A DNA stretch of 32,256 nt from Rhodothermales bacterium (GTDB lineage: Bacteria; Bacteroidota; Rhodothermia; Rhodothermales; UBA10348), in contig JAVJVN010000009.1 in the NCBI GenBank assembly GCA_040221055.1, forward strand, positions 1 through 32,256. The letters run 5' to 3'. Under the pieces are notes generated by a model that worked only from the letters and a program-made list of their open reading frames with translations, did no database searches and was not told the origin of the DNA. The position numbers and the translations under genes are program-made. Of this stretch, positions 15,851-26,565 are shown piece by piece. Each line of letters opens with the position of its first letter. Position 1 is the first letter of the stretch.

Positions 15851-16770
15851 TCACGTTCAGACATACGGTGGAGGCCGACCTGAAGTCCGGTTGCATCGTG
15901 ACCATGGGCAGTTTTGACGGATTGCACCTCGGGCATCAGACGTTATTGGAAGCCACCCGGAAAGAGGCCGAACGACGGGGGTTGCCGGCCGTCATGGTCA
16001 CGTTCGATCCACACCCGCGGGAAGTCCTGACCGGGCGTCGTGCGTCGCTCCTGACAACCGTTGCGGAACGATCCCGTTTGGCTCGCCAGTTCGGTATGGA
16101 TGGCGTCTCCGTCTTGGCGTTCACGTCTGATGTCGCCGCGCTGGATCCCGACGTCTTTGTGCGTCGCGTGTTGCTGGATGGCCTGAACATGAAGGGTACC
16201 GTCGTCGGGCATGACCATCACTTCGGCCGGGGAAGGACGGGAAACGTCGTTGTCCTGCGGGAGCTTTCCGCTGACCTCGGGTTCGAAGTGACAGCGCTGC
16301 CCGCGCTCACCACGGACGGGCAAGTCATTTCGTCTTCCAGGATCCGGGTCGCGCTCGGCATGGGGGACGTGCACGATGCCAACGACCTGCTCGGCTATGC
16401 CTATGGCCTGACGGGTACGGTCGTTCATGGAGCAGGGCGCGGACGGACCATCGGTTTCCCGACCGCCAATCTGCAGTCCGAAGATGAGCGGAAAGTCGTC
16501 CCGGACCGGGGCGTGTACGCCGTGCATGTATATCTGGACGACGGATCCGTGCACGACGGCATGATGAATATCGGCTATCGCCCCACGTTCGGGGGTACAG
16601 GGATGCACCTCGAGGTGAACATCCTGGACTGGAGCGGCGATCTGTACGGGCGTGAAGTTCGGGTGGAATATGCCCAACGGATTCGTTCCGAGCGCAAATT
16701 CGATGGAATAGAGGCTCTTGTGGCGCAACTAAACGAAGACCGGGAGCGTTGCAGGGCCGCACTCAGGTGA
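15847..16770 (+). CDS. ribF: Bifunctional riboflavin kinase/FAD synthetase
   Basis: A 307-residue enzyme making FMN from riboflavin and ATP, then FAD from FMN. The N-terminal nucleotidyltransferase domain shows GSFDGLHLGHQ (21-31) with the HxGH motif, TFDPHPREVL, and a GHDHHFGRGR segment. SSSRIRVAL links to the C-terminal riboflavin kinase domain, which has GRGRTIGFPTANL and NIGYRPTFGG. It follows truB with a 4-base overlap and closes the translation-factor group before rpsO. The coupling of ribF to truB and rpsO is common in bacteria and need not mean a functional link. Confidence 0.94.
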   Translation: MITFRHTVEADLKSGCIVTMGSFDGLHLGHQTLLEATRKEAERRGLPAVMVTFDPHPREVLTGRRASLLTTVAERSRLARQFGMDGVSVLAFTSDVAALDPDVFVRRVLLDGLNMKGTVVGHDHHFGRGRTGNVVVLRELSADLGFEVTALPALTTDGQVISSSRIRVALGMGDVHDANDLLGYAYGLTGTVVHGAGRGRTIGFPTANLQSEDERKVVPDRGVYAVHVYLDDGSVHDGMMNIGYRPTFGGTGMHLEVNILDWSGDLYGREVRVEYAQRIRSERKFDGIEALVAQLNEDRERCRAALR

Positions 16771-16778
16771 CATTCGGG

Positions 16779-16810
16779 TTGTGAATCCGTGTGATTCCGC
16801 CCTAACTTGA
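16779..16810 (+). promoter_or_regulatory. Candidate rpsO promoter
   Basis: TTG at 16779-16781 and TAACTTGA at 16803-16810 are 21 bases apart, resembling the Bacteroidota -33/-7 arrangement (TTG ... TAnnTTTG) with one mismatch. It lies in the 131-base gap between ribF and rpsO and would produce a leader of about 85 bases containing the rpsO hairpin. Evidence is sequence similarity alone. Confidence 0.28.
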
Positions 16811-16864
16811 GTGATTCGGGATATACCCGGATGTGCGAATTCGATTCCAGAAAGGAAACGGGTT

Positions 16865-16893
16865 CTTCTTTAGCATGGTAAAATCTAAAGAGG
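16865..16893 (+). promoter_or_regulatory. rpsO leader hairpin sequestering the ribosome-binding site
   Basis: CTTCTTTAG (16865-16873) pairs with CTAAAGAGG (16885-16893) to form nine base pairs, including one G-U wobble next to a G-C pair, around an 11-base loop. The right arm contains the entire Shine-Dalgarno sequence AAAGAGG (16887-16893), eight bases before the rpsO ATG. When folded, the ribosome-binding site is closed. S15 is known to repress its own mRNA through leader structures in several bacteria; here that is inferred. Confidence 0.55.
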
Positions 16894-16901
16894 TTCTCTC
16901 G

Positions 16902-17168
16902 ATGATTTCGAAAGACGATAAACAGGAGCTTATCGACAAGTACGGCAAAGGGCCGTCCGATACGGGTACTCCTGAAGTGCAGATCGCGATTTTCAGCAAG
17001 CGGATCAATGAGCTGACCGAGCATCTCAAGGCGCATTCAAAGGATCACTCCACGCGTCGCGGGTTGCTTCAGCTGGTCGGCAAGCGTCGTCGCCTCCTCA
17101 ATTATTTGATGGACAGGGACATTGAACGCTACCGGACCATCATCGCTGAATTGGGCATCCGCAAGTAA
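16902..17168 (+). CDS. rpsO: 30S ribosomal protein S15
   Basis: An 88-residue S15 that binds the central domain of 16S rRNA. The pattern is complete: [25 protein letters not shown]-type helix region (about 22-46), the conserved [12 protein letters not shown] segment and [10 protein letters not shown], with Tyr-containing C-terminus IAELGIRK. The ATG at 16902 is favoured over upstream in-frame ATGs at 16833 and 16875 because S15 normally begins MxxxxDKQELI-like and the clear AAAGAGG ribosome-binding site is eight bases ahead. It is followed by a 16-bp hairpin and then pnp, the classic rpsO-pnp arrangement. Confidence 0.96.
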   Translation: MISKDDKQELIDKYGKGPSDTGTPEVQIAIFSKRINELTEHLKAHSKDHSTRRGLLQLVGKRRRLLNYLMDRDIERYRTIIAELGIRK

Positions 17169-17178
17169 GGCCTTTCAT

Positions 17179-17220
17179 ATGGGCGGCACCCCCGGTCTCG
17201 GGGGTGCCGCCCATGGTTTT
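17179..17220 (+). terminator. 16-bp perfect hairpin between rpsO and pnp
   Basis: ATGGGCGGCACCCCCG (17179-17194) pairs perfectly with 17199-17214 around the tetraloop GTCT. Only GGTTTTGG follows, so the T-tract is weak. It may be a partial terminator that limits read-through into pnp, or an RNase-processing and stability element as known for rpsO-pnp mRNA in enterobacteria. Confidence 0.65.
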
Positions 17221-17259
17221 GGCGCACACTGAGAAAAGGAAAAGGAAAAAAGAAAAATC

Positions 17260-19500
17260 ATGTCAGAAGCTATTGTCCGGGACGTCGAGTTTGCTCCCGG
17301 AAAAGTCATTTCCCTCGAGACGGGCCGCCTGGCCAAGTTGGCCAGTGGATCGGTCGTTGCCCGCATGGGAGATACGATGGTCCTGTGTACCGTCGTTGTG
17401 GACAAGAACATCAAGGAAGGCCAGAGTTGGTTTCCGCTCACGGTAGACTACCGCGAGAAATTCTCCGCCATCGGCAAGTTTCCGGGTGGATTCATCAAAC
17501 GGGAAGGACGCCCGACCGACAAGGAGGTCCTGACGTCCCGGCTGATTGACCGCCCGGTCCGTCCGCTTTTCCCGGACGGCTTCATGAATGAAGTCCAGAT
17601 CATTGCGACCGTCATTTCGGCCGACGAAGAGAATGACGGAGACGTCATTGCCGCCGTCGGAAGCTCCGCGGCACTCTTGCTCTCAGGAGCTCCTTTCGAT
17701 GGTCCGATCGCGGAAGTCCGCATTGGACGTATTGACGGCACATTCATTGTCAACCCGACCCTGAGTGAGTCGGAAGAGTCCGATTTCGACCTGATCGTTG
17801 CCGGCAAGCTGGATGCGCTCGTCATGGTCGAGGGGGAAATGGATGAAGCCTCGGAAGACGACATGCTGGAAGCCCTTGAAGTCGCTCATGCGGCCATCAA
17901 GAAGCTCTGTCAGTTGCAGATCGATCTCGCTGAAGCGTTCGGCGTGACCCCCATTGAGTACAGCACGGTTGCTACTCCATCCGAGCTCATTGAGAAGGTC
18001 CGTGGCATGGTGTCCGCGAAGATCGATGCCCACATCCGCAAGCCGTACAACAAGGAATCGTTCTACGGCGGCATGGACGAAATCAAGGCGGAAACCGTCG
18101 AGGCGTTGCTGGGTGCGGGTGACGATGCAGTGGAAGCCACGCCGGAAGGCTGGAAGAAAGGCGATATCAAGTCGGCCGTTTCGGTGGTTGAACGCGATGT
18201 CATGCGGGAAATGATCATGGCGGACGGCATGCGTATTGACGGCCGTGGCCTGAAGGACATCCGCAACATCTGGTGCGAAGTGGGCTATTTGCCCCGCGTC
18301 CATGGATCCTCCATCTTCACCCGTGGAGAAACCCAGGTCCTCGCCAGCGTCACGCTCGGAACAGGCCGGGACGTCCAGGCTGTGGATCAGGTCTTCGACC
18401 AGACCGATCGTGATTTCTACCTGCATTACAGTTTCCCGCCGTTCTGTACCGGTGAAGCCAAATTCCTTCGCGGCACCAGCCGTCGGGAAGTGGGTCACGG
18501 TTACCTGGCCGAGCGCGCCCTTGCCGGCATGCTGCCCGACAAGACGGAATTCCCGTACACCATCCGGATCAATGCGGATGTGCTGGAATCCAATGGTTCA
18601 TCCTCAATGGCCTCGGTCTGCTCCGGCTCCATGGCCCTGATGGACGCGGGTGTACCTATCCATAAGCCCGTCAGCGGTATTGCCATGGGGCTCATTTCGG
18701 ATGGGAAGCGGTTCTCGGTACTGTCCGATATCCTGGGTACGGAAGATCACCTGGGAGACATGGACTTCAAGGTGACCGGTACCCGCGACGGGATCACGGC
18801 GTGCCAGATGGACATCAAGGTGGACGGTTTGTCCCGTGAACTGCTGTCCCAGGCCCTGCATCAGGCCAAGGAAGGCCGCCTGCACATCCTGGACATCATG
18901 GACAGTGCCATCAGCCAGCCCCGTGAAGACCTTTCACGGTATGCTCCCCGACTGACCCAGATCACGATTGACCCGAGCTTCATTGGCGCGGTCATCGGAC
19001 CGGGCGGCAAGATCATCCAGGGTATCCAGCGCGATACCAACACGACGGTTGAAATCACGGAAGAGGACGGCCTCGGTTTCGTGACCATTTCCGCTGTGAA
19101 CGGTGACGATGCGGCACGTGCCCTCGAAATCATCAAGGGTATCGTAACCCAGCCGGAAGAAGGCGAGGAGTACGAAGGCACCGTCCGGAAGGTCGAAGGC
19201 TTCGGTGCCATCGTTGAAATCCTGCCCGGAAAGGAAGGTCTCCTGCATGTTTCCGAACTGGATTGGGGCTACGTCTCCAACGTGGACGAATATGTCCAGG
19301 TGGGCGACAAGATCAAGGTCAAGCTCATTGAAGTCCGGGATGATGGCAAGCTGCGCTTCAGCCGCAAGCCCTTCATCGAAAAACCCGAAGGCTACGAAGA
19401 GCGTCCCCCGCGTGAAGACCGGGGAGATCGTGATCGTGGTGGTCGCGGCGGTGGTCGTGACGGCCGTCGTGGCGGTGGTGGCGGACGCGATCGTCGCTAG
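17260..19500 (+). CDS. pnp: Polyribonucleotide nucleotidyltransferase (PNPase)
   Basis: A 746-residue 3'-5' phosphorolytic exoribonuclease. Two RNase PH-like domains (about 10-230 and 320-555, the second with TDRDFYLHYSFPPF and GTSRREVGHG) flank an all-helical domain. A KH domain carries IGPGGK near 579-584, and an S1 domain begins at EEYEGTVRKVEGFGAIVEI. The last 30 or so residues form an Arg-Gly-rich tail with repeated DRGG/RGGG units, likely an RNA-binding disordered extension. An A/G-rich leader (AAAAGGAAAA type) precedes the ATG. The gene follows rpsO across a strong hairpin and ends at a 14-bp terminator stem. Confidence 0.96.
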   Translation: MSEAIVRDVEFAPGKVISLETGRLAKLASGSVVARMGDTMVLCTVVVDKNIKEGQSWFPLTVDYREKFSAIGKFPGGFIKREGRPTDKEVLTSRLIDRPVRPLFPDGFMNEVQIIATVISADEENDGDVIAAVGSSAALLLSGAPFDGPIAEVRIGRIDGTFIVNPTLSESEESDFDLIVAGKLDALVMVEGEMDEASEDDMLEALEVAHAAIKKLCQLQIDLAEAFGVTPIEYSTVATPSELIEKVRGMVSAKIDAHIRKPYNKESFYGGMDEIKAETVEALLGAGDDAVEATPEGWKKGDIKSAVSVVERDVMREMIMADGMRIDGRGLKDIRNIWCEVGYLPRVHGSSIFTRGETQVLASVTLGTGRDVQAVDQVFDQTDRDFYLHYSFPPFCTGEAKFLRGTSRREVGHGYLAERALAGMLPDKTEFPYTIRINADVLESNGSSSMASVCSGSMALMDAGVPIHKPVSGIAMGLISDGKRFSVLSDILGTEDHLGDMDFKVTGTRDGITACQMDIKVDGLSRELLSQALHQAKEGRLHILDIMDSAISQPREDLSRYAPRLTQITIDPSFIGAVIGPGGKIIQGIQRDTNTTVEITEEDGLGFVTISAVNGDDAARALEIIKGIVTQPEEGEEYEGTVRKVEGFGAIVEILPGKEGLLHVSELDWGYVSNVDEYVQVGDKIKVKLIEVRDDGKLRFSRKPFIEKPEGYEERPPREDRGDRDRGGRGGGRDGRRGGGGGRDRR

Positions 19501-19520
19501 TCATCGTTTCCAACGAGATC

Positions 19521-19560
19521 GAATAGCGGGGGCCGTCAGGTCCCCGCTATTCTTGTATTC
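19521..19560 (+). terminator. Terminator after pnp
   Basis: GAATAGCGGGG (19521-19531) pairs with CCCCGCTATTC (19542-19552). The stem continues inward through a G-U and two C-G pairs to a GTCA loop, 14 pairs in all. The tail TTGTATTC is only moderately T-rich. It separates the translation cluster from the long downstream gene run. Confidence 0.65.
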
Positions 19561-19572
19561 AGCATATTGTAG

Positions 19573-20805
19573 ATGTTCGAAAAAACCATACTTGAGAATG
19601 GCGTCCGCGTCCTGACGGAGCGCATCCCTTCGGTCCGAAGCATCAGCATCGGAGCCTGGGTCGGGGTGGGCAGCCGGCATGAGCATGAAGATGAGGGGGG
19701 GATCTGTCACTTCATCGAACACATGGTGTTCAAGGGCACGATCCATCGCCGCATGCATCATATTGCCCAACGGATGGAGAACGTGGGCGGCTACCTGAAT
19801 GCCTTCACCTCGAAAGAGTACACGTGTTTCTATGCCCGCGCACTCGATGAGCACCTGCCGCGCGCCATCGATACCGTGTGTGACTTGGTTCTGTATCCGT
19901 CCCTGCCTGAAAAAGAGATCGAACGCGAAAAAGACGTCGTGATCGAGGAAATGCGAATGTATGACGATACCCCCGAGGATCGCATCTTCGACCTCGTGGA
20001 CACGGTGGTCTACCCGGATCACGCCATGGGCCGACCGGTGATCGGGCGGGAGGATACGGTCCGATCCATGACGCGGGACGGGCTGTCGGGATTCATGGAC
20101 CGGAATTTCGTGCCAAACCGGATGGTCATTGCCGTGGCCGGCAATGTGGATCATGCGCGTACGGTCAAACTGGTCGAAAAGGTGTTCCGGAAATCGGACC
20201 GGCGGCCCGTATCGCCGGAAATCATCCCGGTCCCGTCGACCGCTCCGGCACGTACGCTTATTGACCAACGGCCCGTCCAACAGGCCCATCTGGTACTTGC
20301 GTCTCGGGCCTATCACGTACACGATCCCCGGCGGGCTGCACTTTCGGTGCTCAATACCCTGCTGGGTGGAGGCATGTCCAGCCGATTGAACCAGAACATC
20401 CGTGAGAAATACGGCTATTGCTACAATATTTACTCCTATGTGAACCTGCACTCGGACGCGGGTGACTTCGGTGTCTACATGGGTACGGATGCCAAGCACA
20501 TTGATCACGCGGAAAGACTCATTTTCCGGGAATTGGACAAGCTGGCCCAGAAGCCGGTCTCCGAACGGATGCTTGAACGGTCGAAAAGTCAGGTGAAAGG
20601 CGGTATCATGCTCGGCCTGGAAAGCATGGGAAGCCGGATGATGCGGATTGGTCGACAGGAATTGTATTACGATGCCTATTTTTCTCTCGATGAAATACTT
20701 GAAATGATCGATACGGTGACGGTGGACGACGTTCGCAGCGTTGCCGAGGATCTTTTCGGAAGGGATCGTTTCTCAACCGTGCGACTCATTCCCCAATCAG
20801 CATGA
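19573..20805 (+). CDS. M16 family zinc metallopeptidase
   Basis: A 410-residue peptidase of the M16B (processing-peptidase-like) group. The inverted zinc motif HFIEH is at residues 46-50 and the third ligand is a glutamate at about 125-126 in VIEEMRMYDDTPED. The C-terminal half holds the second, inactive M16 domain with GGGMSSRLNQNIREKYGYCYNIYSY-type substrate-binding residues (around 268-290). It degrades or processes peptides or small proteins, usually in the cytosol; no signal peptide is visible. Linkage of such a peptidase to pnp is common in many bacteria. The stop overlaps the epimerase start by 4 bases, beginning an eleven-gene run. Upstream, only the pnp terminator and an AT-rich stretch are seen; no clear promoter. 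Confidence 0.9.
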   Translation: MFEKTILENGVRVLTERIPSVRSISIGAWVGVGSRHEHEDEGGICHFIEHMVFKGTIHRRMHHIAQRMENVGGYLNAFTSKEYTCFYARALDEHLPRAIDTVCDLVLYPSLPEKEIEREKDVVIEEMRMYDDTPEDRIFDLVDTVVYPDHAMGRPVIGREDTVRSMTRDGLSGFMDRNFVPNRMVIAVAGNVDHARTVKLVEKVFRKSDRRPVSPEIIPVPSTAPARTLIDQRPVQQAHLVLASRAYHVHDPRRAALSVLNTLLGGGMSSRLNQNIREKYGYCYNIYSYVNLHSDAGDFGVYMGTDAKHIDHAERLIFRELDKLAQKPVSERMLERSKSQVKGGIMLGLESMGSRMMRIGRQELYYDAYFSLDEILEMIDTVTVDDVRSVAEDLFGRDRFSTVRLIPQSA

Positions 20806-21722
20806 CCATACTTGTAACAGGCGGAGCCGGCTTCATCGGATCGCATGTGGCGGAGGCCCTCCTTGGCCGGGGACACGATGTCCACATCCTGGATGATCTA
20901 TCCGGTGGAAAACGGGAAAACGTGCCCTCGGGAGCGACCTTTCACGAAATGGATATCCGCAGCGCAGACGTGCAAGATCTATGGAACACCCACAGATTCA
21001 GCGTCATGTATCATCTGGCGGCCCAGATGGATGTCCGGAAATCCGTCGCCGATCCGCGTTTTGATGCGGACGTCAACATCGGGGGCTTCCTGAATCTCAT
21101 GGAAGCCGGACGCCAGAACGGTCTGAAGAAGGTGGTCTTTTCGTCTACAGGGGGCGCCATTTACGGTGAACCCGACCATGTACCGCAGGATGAAAGCCAT
21201 GCGCTGCAACCGCTTTCTCCATACGGCATCACAAAGCTCTGTACAGAAAAGTACCTCTATTTCTACCAGCAGACTTACGGAGTGGATTTCGTTGCATTGC
21301 GTTATGGCAATGTGTACGGACCCCGCCAGAATCCGCATGGAGAGGCTGGCGTCGTGGCCATTTTCGCCGAACGTATGTTGGACGGAGTGCAACCGATCAT
21401 CAACGGCGATGGAGGCCAGACCCGGGACTACGTCCATGTATTCGACGTCGTGAGAGCGAATCTGGCAGCCCTCGAGCACGCAGGGTCAGGCATCTTCAAC
21501 ATCGGAACGGCTGTTGAGACCGATGTGAATGCCCTGTTCCGCATCATCCGGGACACCGTGGCACCGGATATGGAGGAACAGCATGGGCCGGCGAAGCCGG
21601 GAGAGCAGCTCCGTTCCGTCCTGTCCTGGGCCCTCGCTCACCAGGAGTTGGGATGGCGCCCGGAAATCTCCGTTGAGGCCGGCATGAAGGCAACGGCAGA
21701 ATGGTTCAGGGACCGCCGATAG
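20802..21722 (+). CDS. NAD-dependent nucleotide-sugar epimerase/dehydratase
   Basis: A 306-residue extended short-chain dehydrogenase. The NAD-binding motif GGAGFIGSH is at residues 7-15; the catalytic residues are Ser115/Thr116 in FSSTGGAIYG, Tyr141 and Lys145 in SPYGITK. The sugar-nucleotide segment RYGNVYGPRQNPHGEAGVV and DGGQTRDYVHV point to a UDP-glucose 4-epimerase-like (GalE/WbpP) or dTDP-sugar enzyme. It likely makes a nucleotide sugar for surface polysaccharide, which would fit the glycosyltransferases found further down the same run. The start overlaps the M16 gene as ATGA, and scpA begins immediately after its stop. Specific substrate is not determinable. Confidence 0.88.
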   Translation: MTILVTGGAGFIGSHVAEALLGRGHDVHILDDLSGGKRENVPSGATFHEMDIRSADVQDLWNTHRFSVMYHLAAQMDVRKSVADPRFDADVNIGGFLNLMEAGRQNGLKKVVFSSTGGAIYGEPDHVPQDESHALQPLSPYGITKLCTEKYLYFYQQTYGVDFVALRYGNVYGPRQNPHGEAGVVAIFAERMLDGVQPIINGDGGQTRDYVHVFDVVRANLAALEHAGSGIFNIGTAVETDVNALFRIIRDTVAPDMEEQHGPAKPGEQLRSVLSWALAHQELGWRPEISVEAGMKATAEWFRDRR

Positions 21723-22430
21723 ATGTACAGGATCCAACTCCAGCAATTCGAGGGTCCGCTGGACCTGCTGCTGTTCTTCATCCGGAGGGACGAGTTGGAT
21801 GTGCACGACATTCCGATTGCCCGGATTGCCGATGAGTTCCTGGAGTACGTCCACTACATGAAGGAGGTGGACCTGGATGGGGTTGGTGACTTCCTGTACA
21901 TGGCCGCTGTTCTCATCAACATCAAGACCCGGATGCTCCTGCCGTCTCCCCAGGTGGACGAGGAAGGTGAGCCCATGGATCCCAGGGCGGAGCTGGTTGA
22001 GCGCCTCATGGAATACATCCGGTTCAAGGAAGCCTCCGAGCTCCTGGCCAGGGAGTTCGAGGACCGGTTGTCCCGCCACACACGGGGATTGGCATCGGCC
22101 CCGGAGATGCCCGTCCGGGATCCACAGGACGAACTCGTCGACGCGACCGTATTCGACTTGATCTCTGCCCTCAAGCGGGTGTTGGTGGATGCACCTGATG
22201 AATGGGTGCATCAGGTGGAGGTCGAAGCCTATTCACTGGATGAGCAACAGCAGTTCCTGCGCGAGACCCTGGTTCGCGGAGAACGGGCATCGTTCGTGGC
22301 GCTGGCCACAGGCCGGAGCAAGCCCTTCATCATTACGACGTTCCTGGCCGTACTCGAACTGGCTCGTACCGGTGAAATTGATATCTTCATTGGCGGACAG
22401 GCCGATGATTTCCAGATTGCACTCGCATGA
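21723..22430 (+). CDS. scpA: Segregation and condensation protein A (kleisin)
   Basis: ScpA, 235 residues, bridges SMC heads with ScpB in the bacterial condensin complex that organises and separates chromosomes. The N-terminus has the diagnostic FEGPLDLLLFFIRRDELDVHDIPI-type segment (residues about 9-32), followed by VDLDGVGDFLYMAAVLINIKTRMLLP. The C-terminal winged helix includes SFVALATGRSKPFIITTFLAVLELARTGEI. The ATG follows the epimerase stop directly, and the last four bases overlap scpB, so both kleisin-complex subunits are translated together. Confidence 0.94.
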   Translation: MYRIQLQQFEGPLDLLLFFIRRDELDVHDIPIARIADEFLEYVHYMKEVDLDGVGDFLYMAAVLINIKTRMLLPSPQVDEEGEPMDPRAELVERLMEYIRFKEASELLAREFEDRLSRHTRGLASAPEMPVRDPQDELVDATVFDLISALKRVLVDAPDEWVHQVEVEAYSLDEQQQFLRETLVRGERASFVALATGRSKPFIITTFLAVLELARTGEIDIFIGGQADDFQIALA

Positions 22431-23142
22431 CCACCGACGACGCCACACCGACACCGAATGAGCAGGGAAACCAGGGCCGCATCCAGGGGCTCGGGGCCAC
22501 GCGGTTGGAGATGGCTGTGGAGGCGCTCATCTTTGCCTCCGACGAACCGGTTCCGGCAGCGCAATTGGCGAAGGCCTATTCGGATGTCACTGGAGAAGCC
22601 TTGCCTGCGCCCGATGATATAGCGGGAATCGTGGAATCCATCAATGGACTCTACGAGCGCACCGGACGTTCATTCCGGATTGCACAGTGGGGAGGTGGTT
22701 ACCGGTTTGCTACCGTGCCGGATGTAGCTCCGTTTGTTGAAGTATTGGTAGATACATCGTCACGCAAGCGATTGTCGCGCACGCTCATGGAGACGCTTGC
22801 CATAATGGCTTACAGGCAGCCGACAACGCGCAGTGATATTGAATTCGTTCGGGGTGTGGATTGTGATTATGCCATCCGCAAGCTCATGGAGTATGGTCTC
22901 GTGGATGTAATGGGACGGTCCGAAGGATTGGGGCGTCCGCTGCTGTACGGCACCACGGATCGCTTCCTGGACCTTTTTGGATTGGCATCCATAGGCAACT
23001 TGCCGAATCTCAGGGAGATTGAAGCCATTCTTGATGATCCGGCGTTCCAGAAAGAAAAGGCGAAGTTGCTCATGACAGCCGGGTTGCAACAACACGCCGA
23101 CCCCGGTGCTGAGACATGGAACGATGCTGACGGAGAAGAGGA

Positions 23143-23146
<4 letters not shown>
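22427..23146 (+). CDS. scpB: Segregation and condensation protein B
   Basis: ScpB, 239 residues, dimerises and binds the ScpA linker in the SMC complex. Two winged-helix domains are recognisable: the first with LEMAVEALIFASDEPVPAAQLA (about residues 27-48), the second with SRTLMETLAIMAYRQPTTRSDIEFVRG (about 116-142) and LMEYGLVDVMGRSEGLGRPLLYGTT. The C-terminal tail is acidic (DADGEEE). The start overlaps scpA and the stop overlaps the pseudouridine synthase gene, each by 4 bases. Confidence 0.93.
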
Positions 23147-25448
<2,302 letters not shown>

Positions 25449-25449
25449 C

Positions 25450-26562
25450 GTGGCGGTCCTCGTTTCATCCCTTGCGGATATCCAATGGCTGACCGGTTTC
25501 ACCGGATCGAACGGGATCTGTCTGGTGCTTGGCCAGGAGTCGTTCCTTTTCACGGATGGACGCTATCGTGATCAGGCCGAGCAGGAAGTCCGGGAATTCC
25601 GGGAGATTCAGGCACACCGGTTCAGGAGTGTCCAAGATCAGCCGACCACGGCTGCTGGAGGTACCCCTGCGCAGACAGGGACGGTGCACGTGAGGATCGT
25701 GTCGGGCTCCTTGATTGCTGCGGTCGGGGACCTCTGTCGGGAGCGGATTGACCTTCGGAAGGACGTGCTGCGTTTCCAGGCGGATCACCTGACCGTTGCC
25801 GATTACGATGCCCTCGTGCTGGCACTTCCCGATTCCCGTCTTGAGGGCGTCTCAGGACTGCTCAACCGTGCGCGCGCTCTGAAGTCCGATGACGATCTGG
25901 GTGCGCTGAAGCGCGCTCTTGCGCTGAGTGAGACCGTTTTCGAAGCCGTACTCGGCATCGTGAAGGAAGGGATGACGGAGTTGGATCTGGCCGCCGAAAT
26001 CGACTATCGTCAGAAGATGGCGGGCGCGAGTCGGTCCTCCTTCGAAACCATCGTGGCATCCGGTCCCAACAGTGCCTTGCCGCACGCCCGACCCGGGACG
26101 ACGCGACTCGCGCCCCACACGCCCGTCCTGGTGGACTTTGGATGCGTCCTGGACGGATGGTGCAGCGACATGACCCGGATGTTCTGCCTGGGAGAGCCGC
26201 CCGCCGACTTCCTTTCGGCCTATACGATCGTGGATCAGGCGCGTGCGTCCGCCGTCATCCAGGCCCGTGCCGGCATGACCTCCCGTGAATTGGATGCGGT
26301 GGCTCGGGATGTCATTGCGCACGCCGGAATGGACGATGCGTTCTCGCACTCCCTCGGACACGGACTCGGTACGGAAGTCCACGAATGGCCACCGGTCTCT
26401 TTCCGCTCGGAGACCGTACTGCCTGCTGGCAGTGTCGTTACTGTCGAACCCGGCGTGTATTTTCCCGGACGGTATGGTATCCGGATAGAAGACACCGTAC
26501 GACTGGGCCCGGGACCCGCTGAACGCCTGAATCGACTGTCCACCGAACTCTTCATCGTGTAG
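25450..26562 (+). CDS. M24 family aminopeptidase (Xaa-Pro dipeptidase-like)
   Basis: A 370-residue metallopeptidase with the creatinase N-domain and a pita-bread catalytic domain. The five metal ligands are present: Asp229 in VLVDFG, Asp240 in CSDMTRMF, His304 in SLGHGLGTEVHEWP, Glu333 in TVEPGVY and Glu347 in RIEDTV. It removes N-terminal residues before proline or cleaves Xaa-Pro dipeptides. The GTG at 25450, one base after the guaB stop, gives an N-terminus (AVLVSSLADIQWLTGFTG) about 15 residues shorter than usual; an earlier TTG inside guaB could restore part of the first helix. It also has a linker around residues 60-82 that is longer than common. No signal peptide is seen. Confidence 0.87.
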   Translation: MAVLVSSLADIQWLTGFTGSNGICLVLGQESFLFTDGRYRDQAEQEVREFREIQAHRFRSVQDQPTTAAGGTPAQTGTVHVRIVSGSLIAAVGDLCRERIDLRKDVLRFQADHLTVADYDALVLALPDSRLEGVSGLLNRARALKSDDDLGALKRALALSETVFEAVLGIVKEGMTELDLAAEIDYRQKMAGASRSSFETIVASGPNSALPHARPGTTRLAPHTPVLVDFGCVLDGWCSDMTRMFCLGEPPADFLSAYTIVDQARASAVIQARAGMTSRELDAVARDVIAHAGMDDAFSHSLGHGLGTEVHEWPPVSFRSETVLPAGSVVTVEPGVYFPGRYGIRIEDTVRLGPGPAERLNRLSTELFIV

Positions 26563-26565
26563 CTC

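Noticed and set aside
16833-16901. Extended rpsO start at 16833 or 16875
   Set aside because: S15 is normally 88-90 residues, and the clear ribosome-binding site belongs to the ATG at 16902.
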